Positions 42,136-51,525 of a DNA stretch of 51,580 bases are shown in pieces. A program made the position numbers and the translations under genes. This DNA is from an uncultured Clostridia bacterium. Its GTDB lineage: Bacteria > Bacillota > Clostridia > TANB77 > CAG-508. Numbering within the stretch: the first letter of the stretch is position 1; each line of letters starts with the position of its first letter. The notes under the pieces were generated by a model. It was not told the origin of the DNA, did not search any database, and saw only the letters and a program-made list of their open reading frames with translations. Where the stretch lies: contig CALXPP010000010.1 of assembly GCA_944390345.1 (NCBI GenBank), positions 1 through 51,580 on the forward strand, read 5' to 3'.

Positions 42136-44001
42136 ATGAAAAAACAAAAAATAAGAAAGGGTACAATAAAAAGATTATTAAGTTATATAAAGAGAAATTA
42201 TAATAAACAATTTATAGCTGTTTTTATTTGTATAATTATTAATAGTATTTCAAGTGTTGCAGGTTCTTTATTTTTACAAATATTAATAGATGATTATATA
42301 ACACCATTACTTGGTATGGAAAATCCAGTATTTACAGGACTTTTAAAAGCAATTGGGATAATGGTAGTTATTTATATAGTAGGTATTATATCTGGATATA
42401 TTTATAATAGAGTAATGGCAGTTATTTCACAAGGTGTACTAAGAGATATAAGAGATGAAATGTTTTCTAAAATGCAAGCTTTACCAATAAGATATTTTGA
42501 TACACATACGCATGGTGAAATAATGAGTCACTATACTAACGATACAGATACTTTAAGGCAAATGCTTTCACAAAGTATACCAATGGTTATAGCCTCTGTA
42601 ATTAGTGTAATAGCAATATTCTGTGGTTTAATATATTTAAGTCCAGTACTAACAATATTTGTAGTACTATTTACAATATTAACAATATTTATAACTAAAA
42701 AAATAGCTAGTAATAGTTCAAAATTTTATGTAAGCCAACAAAAATCTTTAGGAAAAGTTAATGGTTACATAGAAGAAATGCTAAATGGTCAAAAAGTAAT
42801 AAAAGTATTTACTCACGAAGAAAAGGCAAAAGAAGCTTTTGATAAATTAAATGAAAAATTAAATGAAGATATGTATCAAGCAAATAAATTTGCAAATATC
42901 TTAATGCCTATTGCAAACAACTTAGGAAATATACAATATGTATCAATTGCTCTAATAGGAACGGTATTGGCATTAACAGGAAATATAACACTATCTATAG
43001 GTACTATAGTTTCTTTCTTACAATTAACAAGAAATGCTACACAACCAATAAACCAAATTATGAATCAAATGAATTCTATAATAATGGCTTTAGCTGGTGC
43101 TGGTAGAATTTTTGAAATGATGGACGAAGAACCAGAAGTAGACAATGGATATGTAACATTAGTAAATGTAAAAAAAGAAGATGGAAAATTGATCGAAACA
43201 AAAGAAAGAACTAATATGTGGGCTTGGAAACATCCTCATAGTGATGGTAGATTAGAGTATGTAGAGCTAAAAGGACATATAGAGTTAATAGATGTTGATT
43301 TTGCATATGAGGAAGGAAAAACTATACTTCACAATATTAGCTTATATGCAAAACCAGGACAAAAAATTGCATTTGTTGGAGCGACAGGTGCTGGTAAAAC
43401 AACCATTACAAACTTAATAAATAGATTTTACGACATAGAAGATGGAAAAATTAGATATGATGGTATAAATATAAATAAAATTAAAAAAGCAGATTTAAGA
43501 AGATCTTTAGGAATGGTTTTACAGGATACAAATTTATTTACAGGAACTATAAAAGAAAATATTAAATATGGGAACGATAAAGCTACAGATGAAGAAGTAA
43601 TTAGTGCTGCTAAACTTGCAAACGCAGATAGCTTTATTAGAAGATTACCAAAAGGTTACAATACAATGCTTACAGGAAATGGAGCAAACTTATCTCAAGG
43701 ACAAAGACAGCTTTTATCAATAGCAAGAGCTGCTATAAATAATCCACCTGTAATGATATTAGATGAGGCAACTTCAAGCATAGATACAAGAACAGAAAAA
43801 ATTGTACAAGATGGTATGGATAAGTTAATGGAAGGTAGAACTGTATTTGTTATAGCTCACAGACTATCAACAGTACGAAATTCAAAAGCAATAATGGTGC
43901 TAGAGCATGGTAGGATAATTGAAAGAGGAACTCATGAAGATTTAATTGCACAAAAAGGTGAATATTATCAATTATATACAGGAGCTTTTGAGTTAGAATA
44001 A
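42136..44001 (+). CDS. Heterodimeric ABC exporter, catalytic subunit (pair 2)
   Basis: 621 residues. Six-TM domain, then an NBD with VGATGAGKTTI, VLQDTNLFTGT, signature LSQGQ (degenerate, as expected for this half), ILDEATSSID with catalytic Glu and IAHRLSTV. Between the last TM and the NBD is an insertion of about 35 residues (containing TNMWAWKHPHSDGR), not present in pair 1. Lacks the large external loop of the subunit at 32691. GTGGAGG upstream. Confidence 0.94.
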   Translation: MKKQKIRKGTIKRLLSYIKRNYNKQFIAVFICIIINSISSVAGSLFLQILIDDYITPLLGMENPVFTGLLKAIGIMVVIYIVGIISGYIYNRVMAVISQGVLRDIRDEMFSKMQALPIRYFDTHTHGEIMSHYTNDTDTLRQMLSQSIPMVIASVISVIAIFCGLIYLSPVLTIFVVLFTILTIFITKKIASNSSKFYVSQQKSLGKVNGYIEEMLNGQKVIKVFTHEEKAKEAFDKLNEKLNEDMYQANKFANILMPIANNLGNIQYVSIALIGTVLALTGNITLSIGTIVSFLQLTRNATQPINQIMNQMNSIIMALAGAGRIFEMMDEEPEVDNGYVTLVNVKKEDGKLIETKERTNMWAWKHPHSDGRLEYVELKGHIELIDVDFAYEEGKTILHNISLYAKPGQKIAFVGATGAGKTTITNLINRFYDIEDGKIRYDGININKIKKADLRRSLGMVLQDTNLFTGTIKENIKYGNDKATDEEVISAAKLANADSFIRRLPKGYNTMLTGNGANLSQGQRQLLSIARAAINNPPVMILDEATSSIDTRTEKIVQDGMDKLMEGRTVFVIAHRLSTVRNSKAIMVLEHGRIIERGTHEDLIAQKGEYYQLYTGAFELE

Positions 44002-44003
44002 TG

Positions 44004-44083
44004 AACTTTAAGGGATATTCCTTAAAGTTTATAGTAAAAAGATAAATGTAGATATGAAAATGTCTGTATTTATCTTTTTTTCG
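44004..44083 (+). terminator. Hairpin plus terminator after the exporter operon
   Basis: A perfect 10-bp stem (44004-44013 with 44020-44029) has no T-run. A second hairpin at 44036-44083, AAAAAGATAAAT paired with ATTTATCTTTTT, ends in a long T-run and is the probable terminator. Confidence 0.75.
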
Positions 44084-44196
44084 TATTGATTTATTTAACA
44101 TAGAAACATATAATATAAAATATAAAGTTTAGCATTGACAAAAAAATAAAAATTTATATAAAATTAAGCAAAAGCTAAAAATTTGAAAGGAATTTT

Positions 44197-44733
44197 ATGA
44201 AACTATTAGTTGTATCGGACATACATGGCTCTGCATATTACGCAGAAAAAATACCAGAAATTTTTGAAAGAGAAAAAGCAGATAAAATAATTGTACTAGG
44301 AGATTTATATTATCATGGTCCAAGAAATCCGTTAACAAAAGATTATTCACCAATGAAAGTTGCAGAAATACTAAACTCTTTAAAAGATAGATTAGAGGTT
44401 ATAAAAGGAAATTGTGATGCTGAAGTAGATGAAATGATTTCAGAGTTTAAATTTAAGGAACATTTACTTTTAGAAGTAAATAATATGAAAGTATATTTTA
44501 CTCATGGACATAAAAACAATATGGATAATTTACCAGATGAACAAATAGATATGATGATTTATGGGCATTTTCATACAGGCTTTATTGTAAAAAAAGATGG
44601 AATAATTTTTGCTAATCCAGGTTCTATCTCTTTACCAAAAGATAATACAAAAAATAGTTATTTAATTTTAGACAAAGAAAGTATAGTGCTAAAAGATATA
44701 GATGGAAATGTTATTGATGAATTTAAATTTTAG
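44197..44733 (+). CDS. yfcE: YfcE/MJ0936-type phosphodiesterase
   Basis: 178 residues. Calcineurin-like metal sites are all present: SDIHGS, VLGDLYYHG, KGNCDAEVD, THGHKNN and IYGHFHTG. The E. coli YfcE family hydrolyses phosphodiesters in vitro; the natural substrate is uncertain. Single gene with RBS GAAAGGA. Confidence 0.93.
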   Translation: MKLLVVSDIHGSAYYAEKIPEIFEREKADKIIVLGDLYYHGPRNPLTKDYSPMKVAEILNSLKDRLEVIKGNCDAEVDEMISEFKFKEHLLLEVNNMKVYFTHGHKNNMDNLPDEQIDMMIYGHFHTGFIVKKDGIIFANPGSISLPKDNTKNSYLILDKESIVLKDIDGNVIDEFKF

Positions 44734-44778
44734 AAAAATTTAGAAGTTATAAAAAATAAAAGGAGTTTTATAATATTT

Positions 44779-45291
44779 ATGTTTAAAATCAGAAAAGAAA
44801 ATAAAAATGACTATAATGAAGTATATAATGTTATAAAAAAAGCATTTGAAACAGCAGAACATAGTGATGGAAATGAACAAGACTTAGTTGTTAAACTAAG
44901 AAAGAGTGAAGCTTTTATTCCAGAATTATCTTTAGTAGCAGTAGAGGAAAATAAAATTGTAGGATATATTTTATTTACTAAAATAAAAATTAAAGATAAC
45001 ATAGAATTAGCTTTAGCACCATTAGCAGTGTTACCAGAATACCAAAGAAAAGGAATAGGTAAAAAATTAATTGAAACTGGACATAATATAGCTAAGAATT
45101 TATGGTATCATTATTCAATAGTATTAGGTAGTGAAAATTATTATTCAAAAATGGGCTATATTCCAGCAATACAATATGGAATAAAAGCACCTTTTCAAGT
45201 TCCAGATGAGAATTTTATGGCTATAAAATTGAATGATACAAATATAGAAATAAAAGGTACTGTTGAATATGCAAAAGAATTTGAAATTTAG
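44779..45291 (+). CDS. GNAT N-acetyltransferase
   Basis: 170 residues, one GNAT domain: FKIRKENKNDYNEVYNVIKKAF at the start, IVGYILFTKIKI, LAPLAVLPEYQRKGIGKKLIETG (the Q/R-x-x-G-x-G CoA loop) and VVLGSENYYSKMGYIPA-like IVLGSENYYSKMGYIPA. Resembles the YhbS group. Acceptor unknown. Confidence 0.93.
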   Translation: MFKIRKENKNDYNEVYNVIKKAFETAEHSDGNEQDLVVKLRKSEAFIPELSLVAVEENKIVGYILFTKIKIKDNIELALAPLAVLPEYQRKGIGKKLIETGHNIAKNLWYHYSIVLGSENYYSKMGYIPAIQYGIKAPFQVPDENFMAIKLNDTNIEIKGTVEYAKEFEI

Positions 45292-45384
45292 AGTAAATAT
45301 TAATTTGGAGTGTATCTACTAATTTTGATGAGTAGCTAAAAGTTAAAAAAGATTAGAAAAAAATGGAGCATATGCTGATTGAAG

Positions 45385-45433
45385 TGAACCCAAAATGTTA
45401 GACAAAAAGTTTAACAAGGAGGGTTCATTTTTT
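45385..45433. mobile_element. Possible IS3-type terminal repeat remnant
   Basis: TGAACCCAAAATGTTAGACA (from 45385) resembles the inverted-repeat ends of IS3/IS150-like elements. Its first seven bases pair with GGGTTCA at 45421-45427, followed by six T. No transposase or second end is here. The 214-bp gap around it holds nothing else except a BceR-type box and promoter. It could simply be a terminator. Confidence 0.4.
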
Positions 45434-45444
45434 ACTGCCGAAAT

Positions 45445-45487
45445 CTTACAAAAATGTAAGTTAAAAAATAAAAAAATATGCTATAAT
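45445..45487 (+). promoter_or_regulatory. BceR-type box and promoter of the two-component genes
   Basis: CTTACAAAAATGTAAG at 45445-45460 is a 16-bp palindrome around TTACA-N4-TGTAA, matching the known Bce-type binding pattern TnACA-N4-TGTAA. TATAAT lies at 45482-45487 with no good -35, as expected for an activated promoter. Confidence 0.75.
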
Positions 45488-45505
45488 AAAAATGGAGGTT
45501 AAGCT

Positions 45506-46177
45506 ATGCAAAAAATTTTAATTGTTGAAGATGATAAGAAAATAAGGAAAGAGTTAGAGACTTTTTTAAACAAAAATGGATTTTTAGCAAGAAGTATAGA
45601 AAAATTTGATAATACTGTTCAAGATATATTAAATGAAAATGCAGATTTAGTTTTATTAGATATAAATTTGCCATATATAGATGGTGAATTTATATGTAAA
45701 GAAATAAGAAAAGTATCAGATGTACCGATTATAATGGTAACAAGTAGAGATAATGAAATAGATGAATTAATGAGCTTATATAGTGGAGCAGATCAATATG
45801 TAACTAAACCATATAATATACAAATATTACTTGCTAAAATAACAGGTCTTTTAAAGAGAAATCAAAAAGCTGGAAATAATTTAGAGAAAATAGATTGTAA
45901 TGGTTTTATTTTAAATACAGCAGAAAGAGTAATAGAAAAAGAAAATAAAAAAATAGATTTAACCAAAAATGAATATAGCATTTTATACTTTTTAAGTATT
46001 CATATAAATAAAGTAGTTTCACGAGATGAATTAATGGATTATTTATGGGAAAGTGAAGAATTTATTGATGATAATACATTAAATGTAAATATAAAAAGAC
46101 TAAGAACAAAATTAGAAGAACTAGGTTTAGAAAATAAAATAGAAACCAAAAGAGGACAGGGGTATATATTAAAATGA
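45506..46177 (+). CDS. bceR: BceR-type response regulator
   Basis: 223 residues with TGGAGG. Receiver: VEDDKKIRKELETFL, phospho-acceptor Asp52 in LVLLDINLPYIDG, VTSRDNEIDEL and VTKPYN. Winged helix: LTKNEYSILYFLSIH, then DDNTLNVNIKRLRTKLEELG and KRGQGYIL. The NVNIKRLR form is typical of Bce/Lia-like regulators of antimicrobial peptide transporters. Overlaps its kinase by four bases. Probably activates both this operon and bceAB through the TTACA-N4-TGTAA boxes. Confidence 0.92.
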   Translation: MQKILIVEDDKKIRKELETFLNKNGFLARSIEKFDNTVQDILNENADLVLLDINLPYIDGEFICKEIRKVSDVPIIMVTSRDNEIDELMSLYSGADQYVTKPYNIQILLAKITGLLKRNQKAGNNLEKIDCNGFILNTAERVIEKENKKIDLTKNEYSILYFLSIHINKVVSRDELMDYLWESEEFIDDNTLNVNIKRLRTKLEELGLENKIETKRGQGYILK

Positions 46178-47187
46178 GATTTAAAGATTTTATAAAGGAT
46201 AAAATACTATTAGTTGCAGTAATGATATTAGCAATAATCAGTATAGAAATACTTCTAATGGCCTACCATATAAGTATTATAGCTAAACTATATACAGCAG
46301 TAATAATACTTGTAGTATTAAGTATTTCAATTTTTATAGAATATAAAACCAAACAAAGCTTCTATAATAGCTTAAAAAACAATTTAGAAGAATTAGAGGA
46401 AAAATATTTGATTTCTGAGATAATAAAAGCACCTGATTTTGTAGAGGGAAAAATTTTAAAGGAAGTTATGCAAGAAGCTGGAAAATCTATGCTAGAAAAT
46501 GTAAACAATTATAAAAATCTTCAAGAGGATTATAAAGAATATATAGAGCTTTGGATTCACGAAGTAAAAATACCTATTGCTGCAAGTAAAATGATTATTG
46601 AGAATAATAAAACTAATGTTACTAAAAGCATAGAAGAAGAATTAGATAAAGTGGAAAATTACACAGAACAAGCGTTGTTTTATGCAAGGAGTAATGCTGT
46701 AGAAAAAGATTATGTTATTACAAAAACAAATCTAAAAGAAATAGTAAATGGAGCAATTTTGAAAAATAAAACTACTTTACTTAATGAAAAAATTGCATTA
46801 GATTTAAAAAATTTAGAGCAAGAGGTTTATACAGATAGTAAATGGGCTACTTTTATTGTAAACCAAATTATACAAAACTCTATTAAATATTCAAAAAAAG
46901 ACGATAAGAAAATAGAAATATATGCCGAACCTAAGAGTGATAAAGTTATTTTGTACATAAAAGATAATGGAATAGGAATAAAAAAAGGAGAAATTACAAG
47001 AGTATTTGAAAAAGGCTTTACAGGAGAAAATGGAAGACTAATTGGTAAAAAATCTACCGGAATAGGCTTGTATTTGTGCAAAAAATTATGTGATAAATTA
47101 GGTTTGGGAATAGAACTAAATTCTGAAAGAGATAAAGGGACAGAAGTGAGAACAATCTTTCCAAAAAATAGTTATACAAATTTTTAA
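46174..47187 (+). CDS. bceS: BceS-type intramembrane-sensing histidine kinase
   Basis: 337 residues. Two TMs at about 10-30 and 37-56 with almost no external loop, so it cannot sense ligand itself and must read the state of its ABC transporter. His129 lies in ELWIHEVKIPIAASK, the Bce-group version of the H-box. ATPase domain: NQIIQNSIKYS, LYIKDNGIGIKKGEI and KSTGIGLYLCKKL. Overlaps bceR (ATGA). Confidence 0.93.
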   Translation: MRFKDFIKDKILLVAVMILAIISIEILLMAYHISIIAKLYTAVIILVVLSISIFIEYKTKQSFYNSLKNNLEELEEKYLISEIIKAPDFVEGKILKEVMQEAGKSMLENVNNYKNLQEDYKEYIELWIHEVKIPIAASKMIIENNKTNVTKSIEEELDKVENYTEQALFYARSNAVEKDYVITKTNLKEIVNGAILKNKTTLLNEKIALDLKNLEQEVYTDSKWATFIVNQIIQNSIKYSKKDDKKIEIYAEPKSDKVILYIKDNGIGIKKGEITRVFEKGFTGENGRLIGKKSTGIGLYLCKKLCDKLGLGIELNSERDKGTEVRTIFPKNSYTNF

Positions 47188-47216
47188 AAAAGCCTATTTA
47201 AAATGGGCTTATTTTT
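47188..47216 (+). terminator. Probable terminator between bceS and bceA
   Basis: AAGCCTATTT pairs with AAATGGGCTT (one wobble), followed by a T-run. Confidence 0.65.
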
Positions 47217-47254
47217 ATATCTTTGGAAAATTTTAGTCTTGCTTTTTATAAATC

Positions 47255-47318
47255 TTACAAAAATGTAATTAAAATGTAAGCTTAATCAATGGCAAGAAAA
47301 TTTAATAGGATTTATAAT
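47255..47318 (+). promoter_or_regulatory. BceR-type box and promoter of bceAB
   Basis: TTACAAAAATGTAA at 47255-47268 repeats the box before bceR. A further half-site ATGTAAG is at 47274-47280. TATAAT lies at 47313-47318, with weak TGGCAA 17 bp upstream of it. Confidence 0.72.
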
Positions 47319-47349
47319 TAAGCTATAGAAAAGGAAAGGAGATAAAGAA

Positions 47350-48117
47350 ATGAGCAATGTATTAGAGGTAAAAAACATTGAAAAATATTATGGAAATAAA
47401 TCTAATTTAACAAAAGCAATAGCAGGCATTTCTTTTAATGTAGAAAAAGGTGAATTTGTAGGAATAATGGGAGCATCCGGCTCAGGAAAAACTACACTTT
47501 TAAACTGTATTTCTACTATTGATAGAGTAACTGCTGGAAAGATTATAATAAACAATCAAGATATTACAAAATTAAAAGGAAATAAACTAAATAAATTCAG
47601 AAGAGAAGAATTAGGATTTATATTTCAAGATTTTAATTTGCTTGATACTTTAACAGCTTATGAGAATATAGCACTAGCTTTAACTATTCAAAAAGTAAAT
47701 CCTCACGAAATTGATAAAAGAGTAAAAGAAGTAGCTAAAAAATTAGAAATAGAAGATATTTTAAATAAATATCCATATCAAATATCTGGAGGACAAAAGC
47801 AAAGAGTTGCCTCAAGTAGAGCAATAATAACAAACCCAAAAATAGTACTAGCAGATGAGCCAACAGGAGCTTTAGATAGCAAATCTGCAAGACAATTGCT
47901 AGAAAGTTTTGAAAACTTAAATAAAAAATTAGGTGCGACAATTTTAATGGTTACACATGATGCATTTACAGCTAGCTATGCAGATAGAATAATATTTATT
48001 AAAGACGGAAAAATCTTTAACGAATTAGTAAAAGGAAACGATACAAGAAAGCAATTTTTCGAAAAGATAATTGAGGTACAAACACTTCTTGGAGGTGATT
48101 TGAACGATGTTATTTAA
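47350..48117 (+). CDS. bceA: BceA-type ABC ATPase
   Basis: 255 residues, complete MacB/BceA-type ATPase: VEKGEFVGIMGASGSGKTTLL, FIFQDFNLLDTLTAYENIALAL, ISGGQKQRVASSRAI, IVLADEPTGALDSKSA and MVTHDAFTASYADRI. FNLLDTLT is typical of the peptide-resistance group. Energises target release or expulsion of antimicrobial peptides such as bacitracin or lantibiotics. RBS AAAGGAG; overlaps bceB by 11 bp. Confidence 0.95.
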   Translation: MSNVLEVKNIEKYYGNKSNLTKAIAGISFNVEKGEFVGIMGASGSGKTTLLNCISTIDRVTAGKIIINNQDITKLKGNKLNKFRREELGFIFQDFNLLDTLTAYENIALALTIQKVNPHEIDKRVKEVAKKLEIEDILNKYPYQISGGQKQRVASSRAIITNPKIVLADEPTGALDSKSARQLLESFENLNKKLGATILMVTHDAFTASYADRIIFIKDGKIFNELVKGNDTRKQFFEKIIEVQTLLGGDLNDVI

Positions 48118-50197
48118 ATTATCTATAAAAAATATGAAAAAAAGTTTTAAAGATTATGCAATTTATTTTTTAACCTTAGTATTAGGTGTAGCTATATTTT
48201 ATATGTTTAACTCTTTAGACAGTCAACAGGCAATGTTAGATATTTCGGCTTCAACTAGAAATATTATAAAATTAATGATACAAATGCTAAATTTTGTTTC
48301 AGTATTTATATCAGTAATATTAGGATTATTAATTGTATATGCTAATAATTTCCTAATAAACAGAAGAAAAAGAGAGTTTGGTATTTATATGACTCTTGGA
48401 ATGGGAAAAAGACAAATATCTAAAATAATTCTTTTTGAAACAATATTAGTAGGATTACTATCTCTTGTGGCAGGGCTTATTATAGGTATATTTGCTTCAC
48501 AATTTATGTCTATATTAGTAGCTAAACTTTTTGAAGCAGATATGACAGAATTTGTATTCGTTTTCTCAAAAGATGCTTGTATAAAAACATGTATATATTT
48601 TGCAATAATGTACCTTGCAGTAATGATATTTAATACTATAACAATTTCAAGATATAAATTAATTAATTTACTTACAGCTATAAAGAAAAACGAAAAGGTA
48701 AAAATTAAAAATCCAATACTTTCTATATTAATATTTTTAATAGCTGTAGGAATTTTAGCATATTGTTATTGGAAAGTAACTGGTGGCGTACAAACTCTTT
48801 CAACTGCAGATAAGATGCTACCAATTATATTGCTTGGAATTATAAGTACTATACTTATATTTTGGTCATTATCTGGATTTATTTTAAAAGTAGTACAAAT
48901 GAGAAAATCTTTATATTTAAAAGGTACTAATATGTTTGTGTTAAGGCAGATAAACAACAAGATAAATACAACTGTTATTAGTATGAGCGTAATATGTTTA
49001 ATGCTTTTTATGACAATAAGTGTTTTATCTAGTAGCTTATCTTTGAGAAAAACTATGCAAGAAGATTTAAAAGAGATGACACCAGTAGATTTGAATTTGT
49101 ACAAAACAGCAAATTTACCAGAAAAAAGTGTAAATGCATATGGTAGAGAAATTCAATATACAGAACTTCAAAGAGAAGATTCAAGAAAACTTGTAAGTGA
49201 AACTTTAAAAGAATACGGTTTTGACATGAATAATTTAAAAGATGTTGTTGAAATACCAATTTATGCAATAAATGATGTAACAATGCAGGTTTCCTTAGGA
49301 GAATATTTTGATGAAGCAAAGGCACAATATTCAATGTTAAGCTACGATTCAGTAGAAACTATTATAAAAATATCAGATTATAATAAAATTGCAAGACTTT
49401 ATGGTTTGCCAGAATATGAATTAGAAAATGATGAATATATAATGTTATGTGATTTTGATAGTATGAAACCTTTAAGAGATAATGCTTTAAAACTAGGTAC
49501 TAAATTAACAATACTTGGAAAAGAATATAAGCCTAAATATGACGAATCAAAAGAGGGATATATATTAATGTCAACTAGTCATACAAATACAGGAATAGTA
49601 TTAGTACCTGATAGTTGTCCTCTAACAGAAGAATATAAAGAACAATATTTTTTAGCAGCAAACTATAATGCAGAAACAGAAGAAAAAATAGAAGAAATAG
49701 AAAAAAACTTTGTGGATGAAGATAGTTCTTTAGTAAATGCAATGGAGAAAGATGGAATTTTACTAGATGGTTTTACAAAAATAGCAATTAGAGAAGCAAG
49801 CGTAGGAATAGCAACAATAGTAGTATTTATAGCAATTTACTTAGGAATAGTATTTTTAATAGCCAGTGCAGCTATTTTAGCTTTAAAACAATTAACAGAA
49901 AGCTCTGATAATAAGCAAAGATATATTATTTTAAGAAAAATCGGTTGTGATGAAAAAATGATAAATGGGGCACTATTTAGACAGATATTTATATTTTTTA
50001 TGTTACCATTAGCACTAGCTATAATACATTCAATATTTGGAATACAATTTGCAATATCTGTAATGTCAGGATTAGCTAGCTCTGAGCAACTATTACCATC
50101 AGTAATAGCAACAGTAATAATTATAGGAGTAGTTTATGGATTATATTTCCTTTCAACATATGTAGGAAGTAAAAATATTATAAAGGAAGAAGAATAG
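48107..50197 (+). CDS. bceB: BceB-type ABC permease with large external domain
   Basis: 696 residues, ten TMs: two FtsX-like units (ANNFLINRRKREFGIYMTLGMGK in the first, SSDNKQRYIILRKIGCDEKMI in the second). A large external domain at about 305-570 lies between TM7 and TM8, the hallmark of Bce permeases, binding the peptide or its lipid-II-cycle target. Together with BceS it forms the sensing complex. Start overlaps bceA, with GGAGGTGA upstream. Confidence 0.94.
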   Translation: MLFKLSIKNMKKSFKDYAIYFLTLVLGVAIFYMFNSLDSQQAMLDISASTRNIIKLMIQMLNFVSVFISVILGLLIVYANNFLINRRKREFGIYMTLGMGKRQISKIILFETILVGLLSLVAGLIIGIFASQFMSILVAKLFEADMTEFVFVFSKDACIKTCIYFAIMYLAVMIFNTITISRYKLINLLTAIKKNEKVKIKNPILSILIFLIAVGILAYCYWKVTGGVQTLSTADKMLPIILLGIISTILIFWSLSGFILKVVQMRKSLYLKGTNMFVLRQINNKINTTVISMSVICLMLFMTISVLSSSLSLRKTMQEDLKEMTPVDLNLYKTANLPEKSVNAYGREIQYTELQREDSRKLVSETLKEYGFDMNNLKDVVEIPIYAINDVTMQVSLGEYFDEAKAQYSMLSYDSVETIIKISDYNKIARLYGLPEYELENDEYIMLCDFDSMKPLRDNALKLGTKLTILGKEYKPKYDESKEGYILMSTSHTNTGIVLVPDSCPLTEEYKEQYFLAANYNAETEEKIEEIEKNFVDEDSSLVNAMEKDGILLDGFTKIAIREASVGIATIVVFIAIYLGIVFLIASAAILALKQLTESSDNKQRYIILRKIGCDEKMINGALFRQIFIFFMLPLALAIIHSIFGIQFAISVMSGLASSEQLLPSVIATVIIIGVVYGLYFLSTYVGSKNIIKEEE

Positions 50198-50220
50198 AAA
50201 AAAGAGATGAGGTGGTAGAT

Positions 50221-50907
50221 GTGAAAATATTTTTTAAAGCAGTATTTTTCTTAATATTAATTGTACTTAGTATAGCACTTTTATTTATAGGCAATGGCTA
50301 CAATATGTATAAAGATGCTATAGAAAGCACATCACTTGAAGAAAAAGTAGAGCAGATACAAAACAAAGAAAACTATGCAAAATTTTCAGAACTACCACAG
50401 ATGTATATAAATGCCGTAATAAGTGTTGAAGATAAAAGATTTTATAAACATAATGGGATAGATATATTTGCAATATGTAGAGCTGCTATAAATGACATAA
50501 AAGCAATGGAATTTGTAGAAGGTGGAAGTACAATAACACAGCAACTAGCAAAGAATATGTATTTTACTCGAGAAAAGAAAATAGAAAGAAAAATTGCAGA
50601 AGTATTTATGACTTGGAAAATTGAAAAAAATTATACAAAAGAAGAAATTTTTGAATTATATGTAAATAGTATATTTTTTGGAGATGGATATTATACAGTA
50701 AAAGAAGCCTGCAAAGGATATTTTGATAAAGAATTAAATGAAATGACTGATGGGGAATGTATTTTACTTGCTGGAATTCCAAATGCACCATCTGTATATG
50801 CACCTACCAAAAATCCAGAACTTGCAAAGGAAAGGCAAAAAAAGGTTATAGAAAAAATGATTCATAATGGATATTTAACTGAAGAAGAAGCAAATAACAT
50901 ATATTAA
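50221..50907 (+). CDS. Monofunctional peptidoglycan glycosyltransferase (GT51)
   Basis: 228 residues from the GTG at 50221 (GAGGTGG six bases before); a GTG at 50212 would put the RBS inside. One TM at about 5-26, then the GT51 domain: INAVISVEDKRFYKHNGID (catalytic Glu in EDxxF), EGGSTITQQLAKNMYF, RKIAEVFMTWKIEKNYTKEEI (second Glu region), LYVNSIFFGDGYYTV and LLAGIPNAPSVYAP. No transpeptidase domain. Polymerises lipid II. Follows bceB by 23 bp and may be induced with it, as a cell-wall stress response. Confidence 0.94.
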   Translation: MKIFFKAVFFLILIVLSIALLFIGNGYNMYKDAIESTSLEEKVEQIQNKENYAKFSELPQMYINAVISVEDKRFYKHNGIDIFAICRAAINDIKAMEFVEGGSTITQQLAKNMYFTREKKIERKIAEVFMTWKIEKNYTKEEIFELYVNSIFFGDGYYTVKEACKGYFDKELNEMTDGECILLAGIPNAPSVYAPTKNPELAKERQKKVIEKMIHNGYLTEEEANNIY

Positions 50908-50976
50908 AATTATAATTTAAAATGTAGCAAAAGATATAATTTATTGATATAATGTTTATAGTGAAGGGAGAAAATT

Positions 50977-51336
50977 ATGAATTTTTTAGGTAATATTTTA
51001 TGGTTTATTTTTGGTGGATTTTTAAGTGGACTTTCTTGGTGTTTATCTGGAATCATTTGGTGTATAACAATAATAGGAATTCCATATGGAAAACAATGCT
51101 TTAAATTTGCTTCTTTAGCTTTTGCACCATTTGGAAAAGAAATTGAATATGGTGGTGGAATACCTTCTTTAATAGCAAATTTAATCTGGATTATCTTTTT
51201 TGGAATTCCAATGGCATTGGAAAATGTATTTTTTGGATGTATTTGGTGTATAACAATAGTTGGAATTCCATTTGGACTTCAATTTTTTAAAATTGCCAAA
51301 TTGTCTCTATTTCCATTCGGTGCTAAAATACTATAA
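50977..51336 (+). CDS. yccF: YccF-family inner membrane protein
   Basis: 119 residues, two DUF307 repeats: LSWCLSGIIWCITIIGIPYGKQCFKFASLAFAPFGKEI in the first half and VFFGCIWCITIVGIPFGLQFFKIAKLSLFPFGAKI in the second, each a pair of TMs. Length and repeats fit YccF. Function unknown. RBS GAAGGGAG. Confidence 0.92.
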   Translation: MNFLGNILWFIFGGFLSGLSWCLSGIIWCITIIGIPYGKQCFKFASLAFAPFGKEIEYGGGIPSLIANLIWIIFFGIPMALENVFFGCIWCITIVGIPFGLQFFKIAKLSLFPFGAKIL

Positions 51337-51371
51337 AGAAAGATTGCAAAAAAATATATCAATAAAAATAT

Positions 51372-51401
51372 AAAAAAACAAGGAGTTTTCCTTGTTTTTT
51401 T
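51372..51401 (+). terminator. Rho-independent terminator
   Basis: Perfect stem AAAAAACAAGG / CCTTGTTTTTT with a 6-nt loop. Confidence 0.9.
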
Positions 51402-51471
51402 ATATAATAGGAAAGTTCTCAAAAATAATTAATAGAAAATTAATAAAAAATAAATAAATTAAAAAAAAGCA

Positions 51472-51500
51472 TTGCAAAAAGATGTTCGGTATGATATAAA
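51472..51500 (+). promoter_or_regulatory. Promoter of the gene at the window end
   Basis: TTGCAA at 51472-51477, 17-bp spacer, TATAAA at 51495-51500. Confidence 0.5.
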
Positions 51501-51525
51501 TATTAACACTAAAGGAGGTGAGAAA

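Noticed and set aside
44004..44029. Perfect 10-bp hairpin as the terminator of the exporter operon
   Set aside because: It has no T-run; the next hairpin at 44036-44083 is the better terminator.
82..49334. Open frames on the minus strand (for example 12357-12698, 25458-25877, 48766-49104)
   Set aside because: Each lies inside a convincing + strand gene, lacks an RBS and family motifs, and reflects AT-rich codon mirror effects.
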